Positions 47,901-56,699 of a stretch of DNA of 64,000 nt are shown here, in pieces. Both the position numbers and the translations under genes were made by a program. The DNA is taken from NCBI GenBank assembly GCA_029239635.1, contig JARBUN010000014.1, positions 23,174-87,173 on the forward strand. The letters are read 5' to 3'. This DNA is from Microbacterium sp. (GTDB lineage: Bacteria; Actinomycetota; Actinomycetes; Actinomycetales; Microbacteriaceae). Numbering within the stretch: the first letter of the stretch is position 1; every line of letters starts with the position of its first letter. The notes under the pieces were generated by a model. It had not been told where the DNA came from and made no database searches. It saw only the letters and a program-made list of their open reading frames with translations.

Positions 47901-48830
47901 TTATCGACCGCCGAGGCGGCGACGGAGCCGCCGAACACGCGAAAGCAGCGGCTGGTGCGCATCGATCTCCCGACGGACGTCGTCGCGCAGCTCGGCTCGG
48001 AGCCGGTCGACCGCCTGGTCGACGTGCGCGGCGAGCTGGGTCTGCAGGGACGCGAGATACAGCGGCAGTCCGGGGCCCTCGCGGTGCATCCATTCGGCAA
48101 GGGCGCGGTCACGCACCACCGCGTCGTCGCGCGCGTGCTCGGCCGCGAGACCGAACATGCTGTTCGCATCGAGGCCGACCGAGTCGGGGCGCTGCGTCCA
48201 GAACGCGAGCGGCTCCCCCGCGAGGAAGCCGATCTCGTGGTCGCGCAGCATCCGCAGGTACAGATCCCAGTCCTCGACGGCGTCGAGCGTCTCGTCGTAC
48301 CAGCCGATCTCGTCGTGCAGGCGGCGTCGGTACAGGACCGAGATCGGAACGGCGCGGTTCACGCTCATCATCTCGCCGACGGAGATCCGGCTCATGCCCG
48401 CCCAGAACGGGGCGCGGCCGACCTCGACCCAGGTGCCGCCGCGGTTCTCCTCGTAGACGATCTCGGTCGCCGCCGATACGGCCGCGTGGGCGTCGCGCTC
48501 ATCGAGCCACGCGACCGTGCGCTCGAGGAAGGAGGGATGCCACCGGTCATCGTCGTCGTGCAGCACCACGTACTCGGCCTCGAGGGCCCGCACTCCCGCG
48601 TTGGCCGCGATGCATCGCCCGCCGTCGCCGGGGGCGATGTGGACGACGCGCGCGCGGTCGCCGAGGGCTGCCTCGGCGACGATGGCCTCGGCCTCGGCCA
48701 CGTCGCCGCCGTCGTTGACGACGACCACTTGCCAGTCGGCGAAGCGCTGCGCGGCGATGTCGTCGAGCGCCCGACGGAGGAACACCGGGCGTTGGCGGGT
48801 GCGGACGACGATCCCGGCGCGTGCAGGCAT
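47901..48830 (-). CDS. Family 2 glycosyltransferase
   Basis: 309 residues. GT-A motifs: AGIVVRTRQRPVFLRRALDDIAAQ, VVNDGGDVAEAE, CIAANAGVRAL, LHDDDDRWHPSF (metal site), and DETLDAVEDWDLYLRML as acceptor-side motif. The C-terminal 60 residues are charged and helical. ATG at 48830 begins MPARAGI; an upstream start at 48842 adds four residues. It follows the other transferase after 48 bases. Substrate unknown. Confidence 0.85.
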   Translation of the reverse strand: MPARAGIVVRTRQRPVFLRRALDDIAAQRFADWQVVVVNDGGDVAEAEAIVAEAALGDRARVVHIAPGDGGRCIAANAGVRALEAEYVVLHDDDDRWHPSFLERTVAWLDERDAHAAVSAATEIVYEENRGGTWVEVGRAPFWAGMSRISVGEMMSVNRAVPISVLYRRRLHDEIGWYDETLDAVEDWDLYLRMLRDHEIGFLAGEPLAFWTQRPDSVGLDANSMFGLAAEHARDDAVVRDRALAEWMHREGPGLPLYLASLQTQLAAHVDQAVDRLRAELRDDVRREIDAHQPLLSRVRRLRRRLGGR

Positions 48831-48878
48831 GCGTCCGAGCATAGGGCGGACCGCTTCCCCGTGCGCGGCCGCAGCCGC

Positions 48879-49982
48879 TCAGAGCTCGGCGTGCAGCGCC
48901 CAGATGCGGTCGGCGCAGGGCTCCCAGGCGAAGCCCTTGGCGCGGTCTCCGGCGAGCACACGCAGGCGTGCGCCGTCCTCCCCCAGCGCCCGGGTCAGCG
49001 CCGCCCCGAGGTCGTCGGCGGGCGCGAGGGCCACGGCATCCGCGAGGACCTCCCGATGCAGCGGCGTGTCGACCGCGACGATCGGGATGCCGACGGCCAG
49101 AGCATCGACCGCCCGCCAGGGCCAGTCGGTCCGTGCGCATCCCGTGACGAACGCCGCGGCCTGGGACAGCACCGCCGCGCGATCCCACTGGTCGAGCGAA
49201 CCGCGAGCGTGCACGCGGGCCTCCGGGATCCCGGCGGCGACGGCGAGCTCGACGACCGCGGGCTCCTCGCCGTCGGGGACGTCCAGGACGACCACGTCAC
49301 CGTCCCATTCCGCGGCCGTCACGGCGGCGAAGGCGTCCGTGAGGCCGTCCGAGGGGGCGCTCCCGCCCGCGACGGCCAGAAACGACCCGGGCAGGTCGAG
49401 GGCTCGAAGGCGACCGACCGCGTCCGAGGGGACGCGCATCCCGGCCGCCGGTGCCCCGCCGATCACGCGGATCTTGGACACGAGCTTCGACTTGGCCAGT
49501 TCGCCGAGCCGCTCGGCCATCGCGTGCGTGGGCACCACGACCGCATCGGCGTGCTTGGCGACGCGCGACAGCAGGGCACGCGAGGCGAGCGCCTCGGCGC
49601 GCGGCAACTCGTCGGGCGTCTCCCACGCGCGGAGGTCCCACAGCGTCACGACGATCTGATGCGTCTCGTTGACGCGGTCGTGGCGGACGAGCGGCGCGAG
49701 CGCCGTCGGCGAGTGGATGAGCCCCTTGCCGACGCCGGGGGCCACGCCCAGCTGCCATGAGGCCGCCAGCTCGCGTCGACGCATGGGGAGACGGGTCTCG
49801 GCGGACAGCCCGGTGACGCCCGCGTCGTCGGGCAGCCCGGGAGAGGGGACGATGCTGGCGACGTCGCAACCGCGCGGGGCGGTGTCGATCAGCGCCTGCG
49901 TGAGAGAGGCCGAGGCCTCGGCGAGATCGCGGGAGGTGGGGGCGACGAGCTGGTCCAGCACGACGCGCAGGGTGACGGTCAC
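48879..49982 (-). CDS. Glycosyltransferase, GT4-like
   Basis: 367 residues, GT-B-like: LRVVLDQLVAPTSRDLAEASASLTQALIDTAPRG at the start, the central VVVPTHAMAERLGEL, VIGGAPAAGM, then VTGCARTDWPWRAVDALAVGIPIVAVDTPLHREVL as the donor-binding end. The usual E-x7-E motif is not obvious, so activity should be treated with care. GTG at 49982 overlaps the LCP gene stop by 4 bases; the open frame continuing upstream is the LCP gene read in a wrong frame. Confidence 0.78.
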   Translation of the reverse strand: MTVTLRVVLDQLVAPTSRDLAEASASLTQALIDTAPRGCDVASIVPSPGLPDDAGVTGLSAETRLPMRRRELAASWQLGVAPGVGKGLIHSPTALAPLVRHDRVNETHQIVVTLWDLRAWETPDELPRAEALASRALLSRVAKHADAVVVPTHAMAERLGELAKSKLVSKIRVIGGAPAAGMRVPSDAVGRLRALDLPGSFLAVAGGSAPSDGLTDAFAAVTAAEWDGDVVVLDVPDGEEPAVVELAVAAGIPEARVHARGSLDQWDRAAVLSQAAAFVTGCARTDWPWRAVDALAVGIPIVAVDTPLHREVLADAVALAPADDLGAALTRALGEDGARLRVLAGDRAKGFAWEPCADRIWALHAEL

Positions 49983-51287
49983 GGGGCAGGTGCCTCCGTC
50001 TCGGTGGGCGGATGCAGCTTGTCGTGGACCATCTGCTGGACCTGGGCGTAGTCGGGGTCGAATTCGTCGACCCCACCCTCGGGCGTGAGCTCGATGGTCG
50101 AGACGGGCTGATCCTTCGCCTTCAGGGCGAGGTCGACCAGCGTCGGGGCGATGAGCCCCTGGGGCAGGTCGGTCTCGACGATGTTCGTGCCGGCCGCGGC
50201 GACTTCCTGGAAGTGGGTCAGGACGTTCTGCGGGGTGAACTGCGCGAGGATCGCCTCCTGGAGCTGACGCTGGCGCCGCATGCGGTCGAAGTCGCTCGTC
50301 GTGTACCGCGAGCGGGCGTACCACTGCGCCGTGTCGCCGTCCATGTGCTGGGCCCCGGGCTCGATCCACCCGAAGGCCCAGTCGTCGACGGGCTGGCCGT
50401 CGTAGGCGGGGCCGCCCTTCGGCAGACGCTCGTCGACGGTGATGTCCACGCCGCCGAGAGCGTCCACGAGATTGGCGAAGCCCTTCATGTCGAGGAGCAC
50501 GTAGTACGGGATCTGGACGCCGAGGATGCCCTCGGCCGCGTCCTTGGTCGCCTCGATTCCCGGCTCGGAACCGTGGGCCTTGGCATCGGGATACAGGGCG
50601 TTGCCGTCCTGGCAGACCTCGACCTCGGTGCGCAGCTGGTTGATGCCGCTGCCCCAGCCGCAGGTCGGGTCGTACTTGCCCTCGTGCCCGTTCGGGTACT
50701 TGTCCTGCATGGGGGCGCCGAGCAGCAGGATGTTGTAGTACCCGTCCGACGGCGGAACGACAGGGGCGGACTGCGCGAAGATCTCCGCGAACGCGTCGCG
50801 CGTGGTGCCGACCGTCTGCACCGCCCACCCGGCCCCCGCCACGAGCGTGCTGGTGAGGCCGATCGCGACGATCGCGATGCCGAAGCGTGCGAGCGGGCCG
50901 GTCCGCACGAGGCGGACGAGGCGCAGCGTGTCGGTACCCGATCAGCACGCCCTGGACGAGCGTGAGGGGCACCCAGCGGAACCACGAGAGGAAGTCGGGG
51001 ATGGACGAGCCGGTCGCCAGCGCGAAAAGGGTGCTGGGCGCGAGCAGCGCGCCGAGCGCGATGAGCACGATCATCACCCACAGCGCGAGGGTCGCGCCGA
51101 GTCCGAACCGACCGAGGCGCCGATCGCCCGCCAGCACCTGGGCGGAACCGGGGATGAGCAGGTTCGCGACGATCAGCCACCAGCCGCGACGCGTCATGAC
51201 GGCCGTCGACCCGAGGTCGGGATTGCGCAGAGGGCGCTGCTCGACCAGCGAGGGGCGCGCGGACGCGCGCGGCGGGGCGAGCGTCAT
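49979..51287 (-). pseudogene. LytR-CpsA-Psr (LCP) family protein, frameshift plus internal deletion
   Basis: LCP proteins attach lipid-linked glycopolymers to peptidoglycan. The N-terminal part (ATG 51287) has a cytoplasmic tail, then RRGWWLIVANLLIPGSAQVLAGDRR and two helices up to VLIGY at about 50937. The continuation, DTLRLVRLVRTGPLARF onward, is one frame over and ends at 49979. Inside the outer domain, YYNILLLG is joined in frame (about 50716) to APMQDKYPNG. The roughly 45 residues between them in the family are missing, including the RPDS and PR motifs that bind the pyrophosphate. The product cannot be a normal LCP enzyme unless these are sequence errors. It is coupled to purE upstream (4-base overlap). 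Confidence 0.8.
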
Positions 51288-51799
51288 AGGGACTCCTTGA
51301 GCCGGCGGTTCTTCTCTTCGACCTGGATCTCGAGGTCGCGCGCGTAGGCCTCGACGCGATCGGCGATCTCGGGGTCGGCCGCGCCGAGGATGCGAGCGGC
51401 CAGGAGCCCCGCGTTCTTCGCCCCGTTGATCGACACGGTCGCCACGGGGATCCCCGCCGGCATCTGGACGATGCTCAACAGCGAGTCGAGTCCCTCGAGG
51501 GTGGCGAGCTGGACGGGGACGCCGATCACGGGAAGGGCGGTGACGGATGCCAACATCCCGGGGAGGTGCGCGGCGCCCCCGGCCCCGGCGATGATGGCGC
51601 GGAGGCCGCGGGCGCGGGCGTCGCGGCCGTACCGGACGAGTTTGTCGGGCGTGCGGTGGGCCGAGACGACCTCGACCTCGTGGGGGATGCCGAACTCGGT
51701 GAGCACCTCCGAGGCGGCGTTCATCACCCGCCAGTCGGAGTCGGAGCCCATGACGACGCCGACCACGGGCGTCTCGGAAGAATGCAGCGGCCGGGTCAC
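51284..51799 (-). CDS. purE: N5-carboxyaminoimidazole ribonucleotide mutase
   Basis: 171 residues. Purine synthesis: converts N5-CAIR to 4-carboxy-AIR. Motifs [36 protein letters not shown] and [16 protein letters not shown] bind the substrate. The C-terminal 20 residues are charged, as in actinobacterial PurE. Start GTG at 51799, 6 bases after TAGCCT. It lies 59 bases downstream of purK. Confidence 0.95.
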   Translation of the reverse strand: MTRPLHSSETPVVGVVMGSDSDWRVMNAASEVLTEFGIPHEVEVVSAHRTPDKLVRYGRDARARGLRAIIAGAGGAAHLPGMLASVTALPVIGVPVQLATLEGLDSLLSIVQMPAGIPVATVSINGAKNAGLLAARILGAADPEIADRVEAYARDLEIQVEEKNRRLKESL

Positions 51800-51805
51800 C
51801 GGTCC

Positions 51806-51811
51806 AGGCTA
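51806..51811 (-). promoter_or_regulatory. -10 hexamer of purE
   Basis: TAGCCT on the minus strand, exactly 6 bases before the GTG at 51799: a leaderless start, separate from purK. Confidence 0.5.
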
Positions 51812-51858
51812 GGGCGGCTCGCTGGAAGAAGGCGGAACGGCACGCTCAGGAGTTCACC

Positions 51859-52992
51859 TCAGTCGAAGAACGCCGCCGCGGCGCGCGCCTCGTACACGAT
51901 GTCGTCGAGGTCCTCGCCCGTCACGTTCACGTGCCCCACCTTGCGGCCGGGGCGCGGAGCCTTGCCGTACGTGTGGACCTTGGCGCTCGGGTGCGCCTCC
52001 AGCGCGGCCGGGAAGCGCTCCTCGAGCGTCCCGTCGGCGGGACCGCCGAGCACGTTGATCATGACGGCCCACGGGGCCGTGGCATCCGTCGATCCGAGCG
52101 GGAGGTCGAGGACCGCCCGCAGGTGCTGCTCGAACTGGCTGGTGACCGCGCCGTCCTGGGTCCAGTGGCCGCTGTTGTGGGGGCGCATCGCGAGTTCGTT
52201 GATGAGGATGCGCTCGTCGCTGGTCTCGAAGAGCTCGACGGCGAGCATTCCGGTGACGCCGAGGCCCTCCGCGACGGCGACGCCGATCTCAGCGGCGACC
52301 CGCTGCACACGGGCATCGGCGCGAGGAGCGGGAGCCACGACCTCGGCGCAGACCCCGCCGCGCTGAACGGTCTCGACGACGGGGTACGCCCGCACCTCTC
52401 CCGACGGACGGCGCGCCACCTGTTGGGCGAGCTCACGGGTGAAATCCACGAGCTCCTCGACGAGGAGCGAGCCGCCGTTGCCGTCCTCCGCGAGGGCGGT
52501 GAACCAGTCGTCGGCCTCGGTGGCCGCGGACACGACGCGCACGCCTTTGCCGTCGTACCCGCCTCGCGGTGTCTTGACCACGGCTCGGCCGCCGTGGGCG
52601 TCGAGGAAGGCCTGAAGGGCGGCGGCGTCCGCGACAGCGGCCCAGTCGGGCTGCGGGAGGCCCAGCTCGGCCATGCGCGTGCGCATGACGAGCTTGTCCT
52701 GGGCGACGGCGAGCGGCGCGGGTCCCGGGTGGACCGAGACGCCCGCGCCGACGAGAGCGGCGAGCACGTCCTGCGGCACGTGCTCGTGGTCGAAGGTGAT
52801 GACGTCGACGTCGCGTGCGAACGCCAGCACCGTCTCGGCGTCGCGGTAATCGCCCACCGCGGAGGCCGCGAGCGCGGCCGACATGCCCTCATCCTCGGCG
52901 AGCACGCGGATCTCGATCCCCAGTTCGACGGCGGGGGCGATCATCATCCGCGCCAGCTGTCCGCCACCGATCACTCCGACTCGCAGCGCCAT
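51859..52992 (-). CDS. purK: 5-(carboxyamino)imidazole ribonucleotide synthase
   Basis: 377 residues, ATP-grasp. Makes N5-CAIR from AIR, bicarbonate and ATP, the substrate of PurE. VGVIGGGQLARMMIAPA at the start, FDHEHVPQDVL, KTPRGGYDGKGVRVV (ATP loop), LVEELVDFTRELAQQVAR, and the late LAMRPHNSGHWTQDGAVTSQFEQHLRAV. ATG at 52992 with GGGAG 6-10 bases upstream; unlike several neighbours it has a normal ribosome site. Confidence 0.95.
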   Translation of the reverse strand: MALRVGVIGGGQLARMMIAPAVELGIEIRVLAEDEGMSAALAASAVGDYRDAETVLAFARDVDVITFDHEHVPQDVLAALVGAGVSVHPGPAPLAVAQDKLVMRTRMAELGLPQPDWAAVADAAALQAFLDAHGGRAVVKTPRGGYDGKGVRVVSAATEADDWFTALAEDGNGGSLLVEELVDFTRELAQQVARRPSGEVRAYPVVETVQRGGVCAEVVAPAPRADARVQRVAAEIGVAVAEGLGVTGMLAVELFETSDERILINELAMRPHNSGHWTQDGAVTSQFEQHLRAVLDLPLGSTDATAPWAVMINVLGGPADGTLEERFPAALEAHPSAKVHTYGKAPRPGRKVGHVNVTGEDLDDIVYEARAAAAFFD

Positions 52993-53090
52993 GCCGCTCC
53001 CTTCGTCCGGATCCATTCTGTCGGGCCTCCCCCGAGGGCGCGAGCCGGGCACCCGCCGAGAGGCCGGTCGAGGGGAGAGTGACGTGCAGG

Positions 53091-53645
53091 TCAGGCGTCG
53101 ACCGCGCCGGAACCGAACGACTGCGAGTCGCGGTGGGCGAGGATCTGGTTGACCTCGACCTGGTCGACGAGCGTCTCGTGCAGGAGGACGGCCTGCGGCA
53201 CGTTCTTCATCCGCAGCGGCGGCTCGACACCGTTCGAGAGCGTGAGCGTCCCCGCACCCCAGAGGCGCTGCAGGACGCCGCGGCGCATCTGGATCGAGTA
53301 GCCCCGCACGTGGGAGATCTCCTGACGACGCGAGCCGAAGAATCCCGAGCGCTCGATCACGCGTCGCGTCGTGATCGTCCACGAGTGCGAAAGCCACACG
53401 ATGTAGGGCAGCACGACGAGCAGCAGCACGACCGCCGCGGCCGCGCTCACCAGCATCCAGTTCTCGTACGGAGCGGGCAGGTTGTCGTAGAAGTACGCCG
53501 TCGCCCCCGCGGCGCCGATCAGCACGAGGGCCGACCACGCGAGACGTCGGGCGTGCGAGCGCACCCGCGCGATACGCAGCTCGGGTGCCGCGGCGCCGGG
53601 CGCCGGCGTGCGCGGGCGCCCTCCGTAGCTGGTCGGCTGGGTCAC
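53091..53645 (-). CDS. PH-domain membrane protein (DUF304/bPH2 type)
   Basis: 184 residues. Two adjacent membrane helices (about 37-53 and 63-85) are followed by a bacterial PH domain: SHSWTITTRRVIERSGFFGSRRQEISHVRGYSIQMRRGVLQRLWGAGTLTLSNG. The function of these domains is unknown. Start GTG at 53645, 6 bases after CACAAT. It is divergent from nothing and lies between birA and purK on the same strand. Confidence 0.82.
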   Translation of the reverse strand: MTQPTSYGGRPRTPAPGAAAPELRIARVRSHARRLAWSALVLIGAAGATAYFYDNLPAPYENWMLVSAAAAVVLLLVVLPYIVWLSHSWTITTRRVIERSGFFGSRRQEISHVRGYSIQMRRGVLQRLWGAGTLTLSNGVEPPLRMKNVPQAVLLHETLVDQVEVNQILAHRDSQSFGSGAVDA

Positions 53646-53701
53646 CCCTTCATTGTGCGGGGTCGGCACCGCAGCTCACGGCGCACACGCGGAAGCGTCC
53701 C

Positions 53702-54484
53702 TCAGCGCACGTGGACGACGTCGCCCGCCGAGACGGCCTCGACGATGGTCCCCGCCTCCACGACCAACCGGCCCGTCTCGTCCAGCCGCGTCGCGCGACC
53801 CGAGAGCGTCGTGCCGTCGGGGAGGGACACGGCCACGTCCCGGCCCACCGTGGCGCAGAGCTTCTCGATGTCGCTGTGCACGCGCTCCTCCCGGCCCCCG
53901 GAGAGCGCGGTCAGGAGCTCGGAGAGTCCCGTGACGTAGTCCGCGATGAGGCGGTCCTCATCGCACTCCGCTCCGATCGCCGCGAACGAGGTCGCGGTCG
54001 TCACGGGGAGATCGGCCCGGGTCATCCGGGTGTTGACGCCGGCGCCCACCACCACCGTGTCGAAGGTGCCGGGCACCGCCTCGGCGAGGATCCCGCAGAT
54101 CTTGCCCCCGTCCACGAGCACGTCGTTCGGCCACTTCAGCTCCGTCACGCCGCTGTGCCCGGCGAGTTGGGCGCCCACCGCACGTGTCATCGCGGCGCCG
54201 GCCGCGAGCGGGATCCAGCCGCGCAGCGTCAGGGGCACGGTGGAGGCGTCGACCACGACAGAGACGGCGATCGCCGTGCCCGCCGGGGCCGTCCAGGTGC
54301 GATCGAGGCGCCCCCGCCCGGCGCGCTGGTCGCGCGTCACGAGGAGCGACAGGTGCGGCCACCCCGCGGGGTCCGCGGTGACGGCGGCGACGACGTCGGC
54401 ATTGGTGGAATCGGTGGTCTCGACCACCTGGACGCGGGGGCTGACGGCGGCGGTGCGCGGGTATCCGGCTTCGGGGATCGGCAT
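53702..54484 (-). CDS. birA: Biotin-[acetyl-CoA-carboxylase] ligase
   Basis: 260 residues without the N-terminal repressor helix-turn-helix. It attaches biotin to the carrier lysine of carboxylases, here probably the alpha subunit at 61790. Motifs: ETTDSTNADVV, TRDQRAGRGRLDRTW (biotinyl-AMP loop), LKWPNDVLVDGGKICGILAE, VVGAGVNTRM, and a C-terminal SH3-like end. The ATG at 54484 is 6 bases after TAGGGT, so I prefer it over the GTG at 54490, which would abut the hexamer. Confidence 0.95.
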   Translation of the reverse strand: MPIPEAGYPRTAAVSPRVQVVETTDSTNADVVAAVTADPAGWPHLSLLVTRDQRAGRGRLDRTWTAPAGTAIAVSVVVDASTVPLTLRGWIPLAAGAAMTRAVGAQLAGHSGVTELKWPNDVLVDGGKICGILAEAVPGTFDTVVVGAGVNTRMTRADLPVTTATSFAAIGAECDEDRLIADYVTGLSELLTALSGGREERVHSDIEKLCATVGRDVAVSLPDGTTLSGRATRLDETGRLVVEAGTIVEAVSAGDVVHVR

Positions 54485-54490
54485 GCCCAC

Positions 54491-54496
54491 ACCCTA
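54491..54496 (-). promoter_or_regulatory. -10 hexamer of birA
   Basis: TAGGGT on the minus strand, exactly 6 bases before the ATG at 54484. The gap of 158 bases to the divergent acyl-CoA carboxylase gene carries both promoters. Confidence 0.5.
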
Positions 54497-54629
54497 GGGA
54501 ATCGCCGAGGGGACGGCATCCGCGTGCGCTTCCGGTCCGGAACACGCCACGGAGGCGACTGGACGGATGCCACAGTGCCTCGCGGATTCGCTTGTGCGCA
54601 CCCTCCAACGTCGGCGACGAGGCTGTCGC

Positions 54630-54635
54630 TAGGGT
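54630..54635 (+). promoter_or_regulatory. -10 hexamer of the acyl-CoA carboxylase beta gene
   Basis: TAGGGT, 7 bases before the GTG at 54643. The surrounding 12 bases (TCGCTAGGGTGG, 54626-54637) differ by one base from those before the alpha-subunit gene at 61774-61785. Confidence 0.5.
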
Positions 54636-54642
54636 GGAAGGC

Positions 54643-54764
54643 GTGACCGACCAGCCCTCGCGGACCTGCGCACCAGGTTCCAAGAGGCGGTCGTCGACGC
54701 CGAAGCCGCCGCCCGCGACAAGCAGCACGCGAAGGGCAAGCTCACGGCGCGCGAGCGCATCGAG
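54643..54764 (+). other. Out-of-frame start region of the carboxylase beta gene
   Basis: GTG at 54643 begins VTDQP, a normal start for this family, with GGTGGAAGG as ribosome site. Within five codons the frame is lost: the coding frame of the rest ([13 protein letters not shown], then [16 protein letters not shown]) begins at 54654 in another phase. A short deletion near 54653, removing the usual TAGK-type linker, is the simplest account. Confidence 0.7.
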
Positions 54765-56207
54765 ATGCTCGTGGACCCGGGCTCTTTCGTCGAGCTCGAC
54801 GAGTACGTGCGCCACCGCACGACCGCGTTCGGCATGGACAAGTCGCGTCCCTACGGCGACTCCGTCGTCACGGGCACGGGCACCATCCACGGCCGGACGG
54901 TGGCCGTCTACGCCCAGGACTTCTCGACCTTCGGCGGCTCACTCGGCGAGGTCGCCGGCGACAAGATCATCAAGGTCATGGAGCTGGCTCTGCGCAGCGG
55001 CATCCCGATCATCGGCATCCTGGACTCGGGTGGGGCGCGCATCCAGGAGGGCGTCGTCGCCCTCGGCAAGTACGGCGAGATCTTCCGCCTGAACACGGCG
55101 GCCTCGGGCGTCATCCCGCAGATCTCGTTGATCATGGGTCCCGCCGCCGGTGGAGCCGTGTACTCCCCCGCCCTCACCGACTTCGTCATCATGGTCGACA
55201 AGACGAGCCAGATGTTCGTCACCGGCCCCGACGTGATCAAGACCGTGACCGGCGAAGACGTCGGCATGGAAGAGCTCGGCGGCGCTCTCACGCACAACAG
55301 CCGCTCGGGCGTCGCGCACTACCTCGCCGACGACGAGGACGACGCGATCGACTACGCCCGCACGCTCATCGGCTACCTGCCCGACAACAACCTCGCCGAG
55401 ATCCCGGTTTACGAGACCCCGTTCGAGTTCGAGACGACGGATGCCGACCGCTCGCTGAACACGATCATCCCCGACTCGCCGAACCAGCCGTATGACATCC
55501 ACACCGTGATCTCGGGGATCGTCGACGCCGGGGACTTCCTCGAGGTGCAGCCGCTGTTCGCCCCGAACATCGTGATCGGCTTCGGGCGGATCGAGGGGCG
55601 CACGGTCGGCATCATCGCCAACCAGCCCTCGCAGATGGCCGGCACGCTCAACATCGACGCGGGCGAGAAGGCCTCGCGCTTCGTGCGCTTCTGCGACGCG
55701 TTCTCGGTGCCCATCGTGACCCTCGTCGACGTTCCCGGGTACCTCCCCGGCACCGATCAGGAGTGGACCGGCGTCATCCGCCGCGGCGCGAAGCTGCTGT
55801 ACGCCTACGCCGAGGCCACCGTGCCGCTGGTCACGGTGATCCTGCGCAAGGCGTACGGCGGGGCCTACATCGTCATGGGCTCGAAGCAGCTCGGCGCCGA
55901 CATCAACCTCGCCTGGCCCACCGCCGAGATCGCCGTCATGGGCGGCCAGGGGGCGGTCAACATCCTCTACCGCGGCGAGATCAAGCGCGCCGAAGAAGCG
56001 GGCGAGGACGTCGCCGCCGTGCGCACGCGCCTGGCCAACGAGTACACGTACAACGTGGCATCCCCGTTCCTGGCCGCGGAGCGCGGTGAGCTCGACGGGA
56101 TCATCGAGCCGGCGCAGACGCGCGTGTCGATCGCGAAGGCCCTGCGCGCGCTGCGCAACAAGCGCGCGAGCCTGCCCGCCAAGAAGCACGGGAACATCCC
56201 GCTGTGA
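54765..56207 (+). CDS. accD: Acyl-CoA (propionyl/acetyl-CoA) carboxylase carboxyltransferase subunit, N-terminally disrupted
   Basis: 480 residues from the first in-frame ATG; family members have about 525. It transfers CO2 from carboxybiotin to acetyl- or propionyl-CoA for fatty-acid synthesis. Visible: [123 protein letters not shown]. About 40 further residues match upstream but are cut off from the proper GTG start by a frame change near 54653. Unless that is a sequence error, the protein would lose its N-terminal helix. The epsilon gene overlaps the stop by 4 bases. Confidence 0.85.
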   Translation: MLVDPGSFVELDEYVRHRTTAFGMDKSRPYGDSVVTGTGTIHGRTVAVYAQDFSTFGGSLGEVAGDKIIKVMELALRSGIPIIGILDSGGARIQEGVVALGKYGEIFRLNTAASGVIPQISLIMGPAAGGAVYSPALTDFVIMVDKTSQMFVTGPDVIKTVTGEDVGMEELGGALTHNSRSGVAHYLADDEDDAIDYARTLIGYLPDNNLAEIPVYETPFEFETTDADRSLNTIIPDSPNQPYDIHTVISGIVDAGDFLEVQPLFAPNIVIGFGRIEGRTVGIIANQPSQMAGTLNIDAGEKASRFVRFCDAFSVPIVTLVDVPGYLPGTDQEWTGVIRRGAKLLYAYAEATVPLVTVILRKAYGGAYIVMGSKQLGADINLAWPTAEIAVMGGQGAVNILYRGEIKRAEEAGEDVAAVRTRLANEYTYNVASPFLAAERGELDGIIEPAQTRVSIAKALRALRNKRASLPAKKHGNIPL

Positions 56208-56452
56208 GCGGCGCGCACCCCGAAGCCGAGGTCGAAGCCGGCCGGCCGCCCGTCGTGGCGGAGGTCGTGCGCGGGACGCCCACGGAGGAGGAGCTGGCCG
56301 CGGCCGTCGTCGTCGTGAGCGAGGCCTACGCGCGCGAGGTCGCCGATGCGACGGCGCCCGACACCTCTTCTCGCTCGCGGTGGGAGCTGTCGGCGCGCGG
56401 TCTGCGCACCCCGCTCGACCGTGCGGCGGGGTGGCACAGCTTCACCGTGTGA
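56204..56452 (+). CDS. accE: Acyl-CoA carboxylase epsilon subunit
   Basis: 82 residues. The epsilon subunit is a small helper found only in actinobacteria that stimulates the carboxylase complex. [26 protein letters not shown] is the recognisable core, and [21 protein letters not shown] the conserved end. GTG at 56204 overlaps the beta subunit stop, so the two are co-translated. Confidence 0.88.
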   Translation: MSGAHPEAEVEAGRPPVVAEVVRGTPTEEELAAAVVVVSEAYAREVADATAPDTSSRSRWELSARGLRTPLDRAAGWHSFTV

Positions 56453-56601
56453 CGCGGGGACGACTGTCCCCCGAAATACCTACAGACGAAGACGACACCG
56501 TCACGAATACTGGATGAGCTGGAACGCTTTGTGCGTTCGGTCGGACCGCTCATCGAGCCGGTTCCGACCACCGCGGCCGGTTTTCGGGTAACCGTCCGCA
56601 T

Positions 56602-56634
56602 GGGTGAGGGGTGCGCGTTCGCCGCCCCTCACCC
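56602..56634. terminator. Hairpin between the carboxylase and two-component genes
   Basis: A 10-bp stem, GGGTGAGGGG (56602-56611) with CCCCTCACCC (56625-56634), loop of 13 bases. It lies in the 247-base convergent gap 56453-56699 without an evident T tract, so termination is plausible, not certain. Nothing else recognisable is in that gap. Confidence 0.5.
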
Positions 56635-56699
56635 CCATCCCCCTGGTCGCTGGTTCGGGCTGGTTGCAAGGGTCCGTGCTGGGTGCGGGTCGCCGTCGG

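Noticed and set aside
47839..48093. Longer lipoprotein start at 48093
   Set aside because: The extra 85 residues are the neighbouring glycosyltransferase gene read out of frame; the GTG at 47838 directly precedes a good signal peptide and lipobox.
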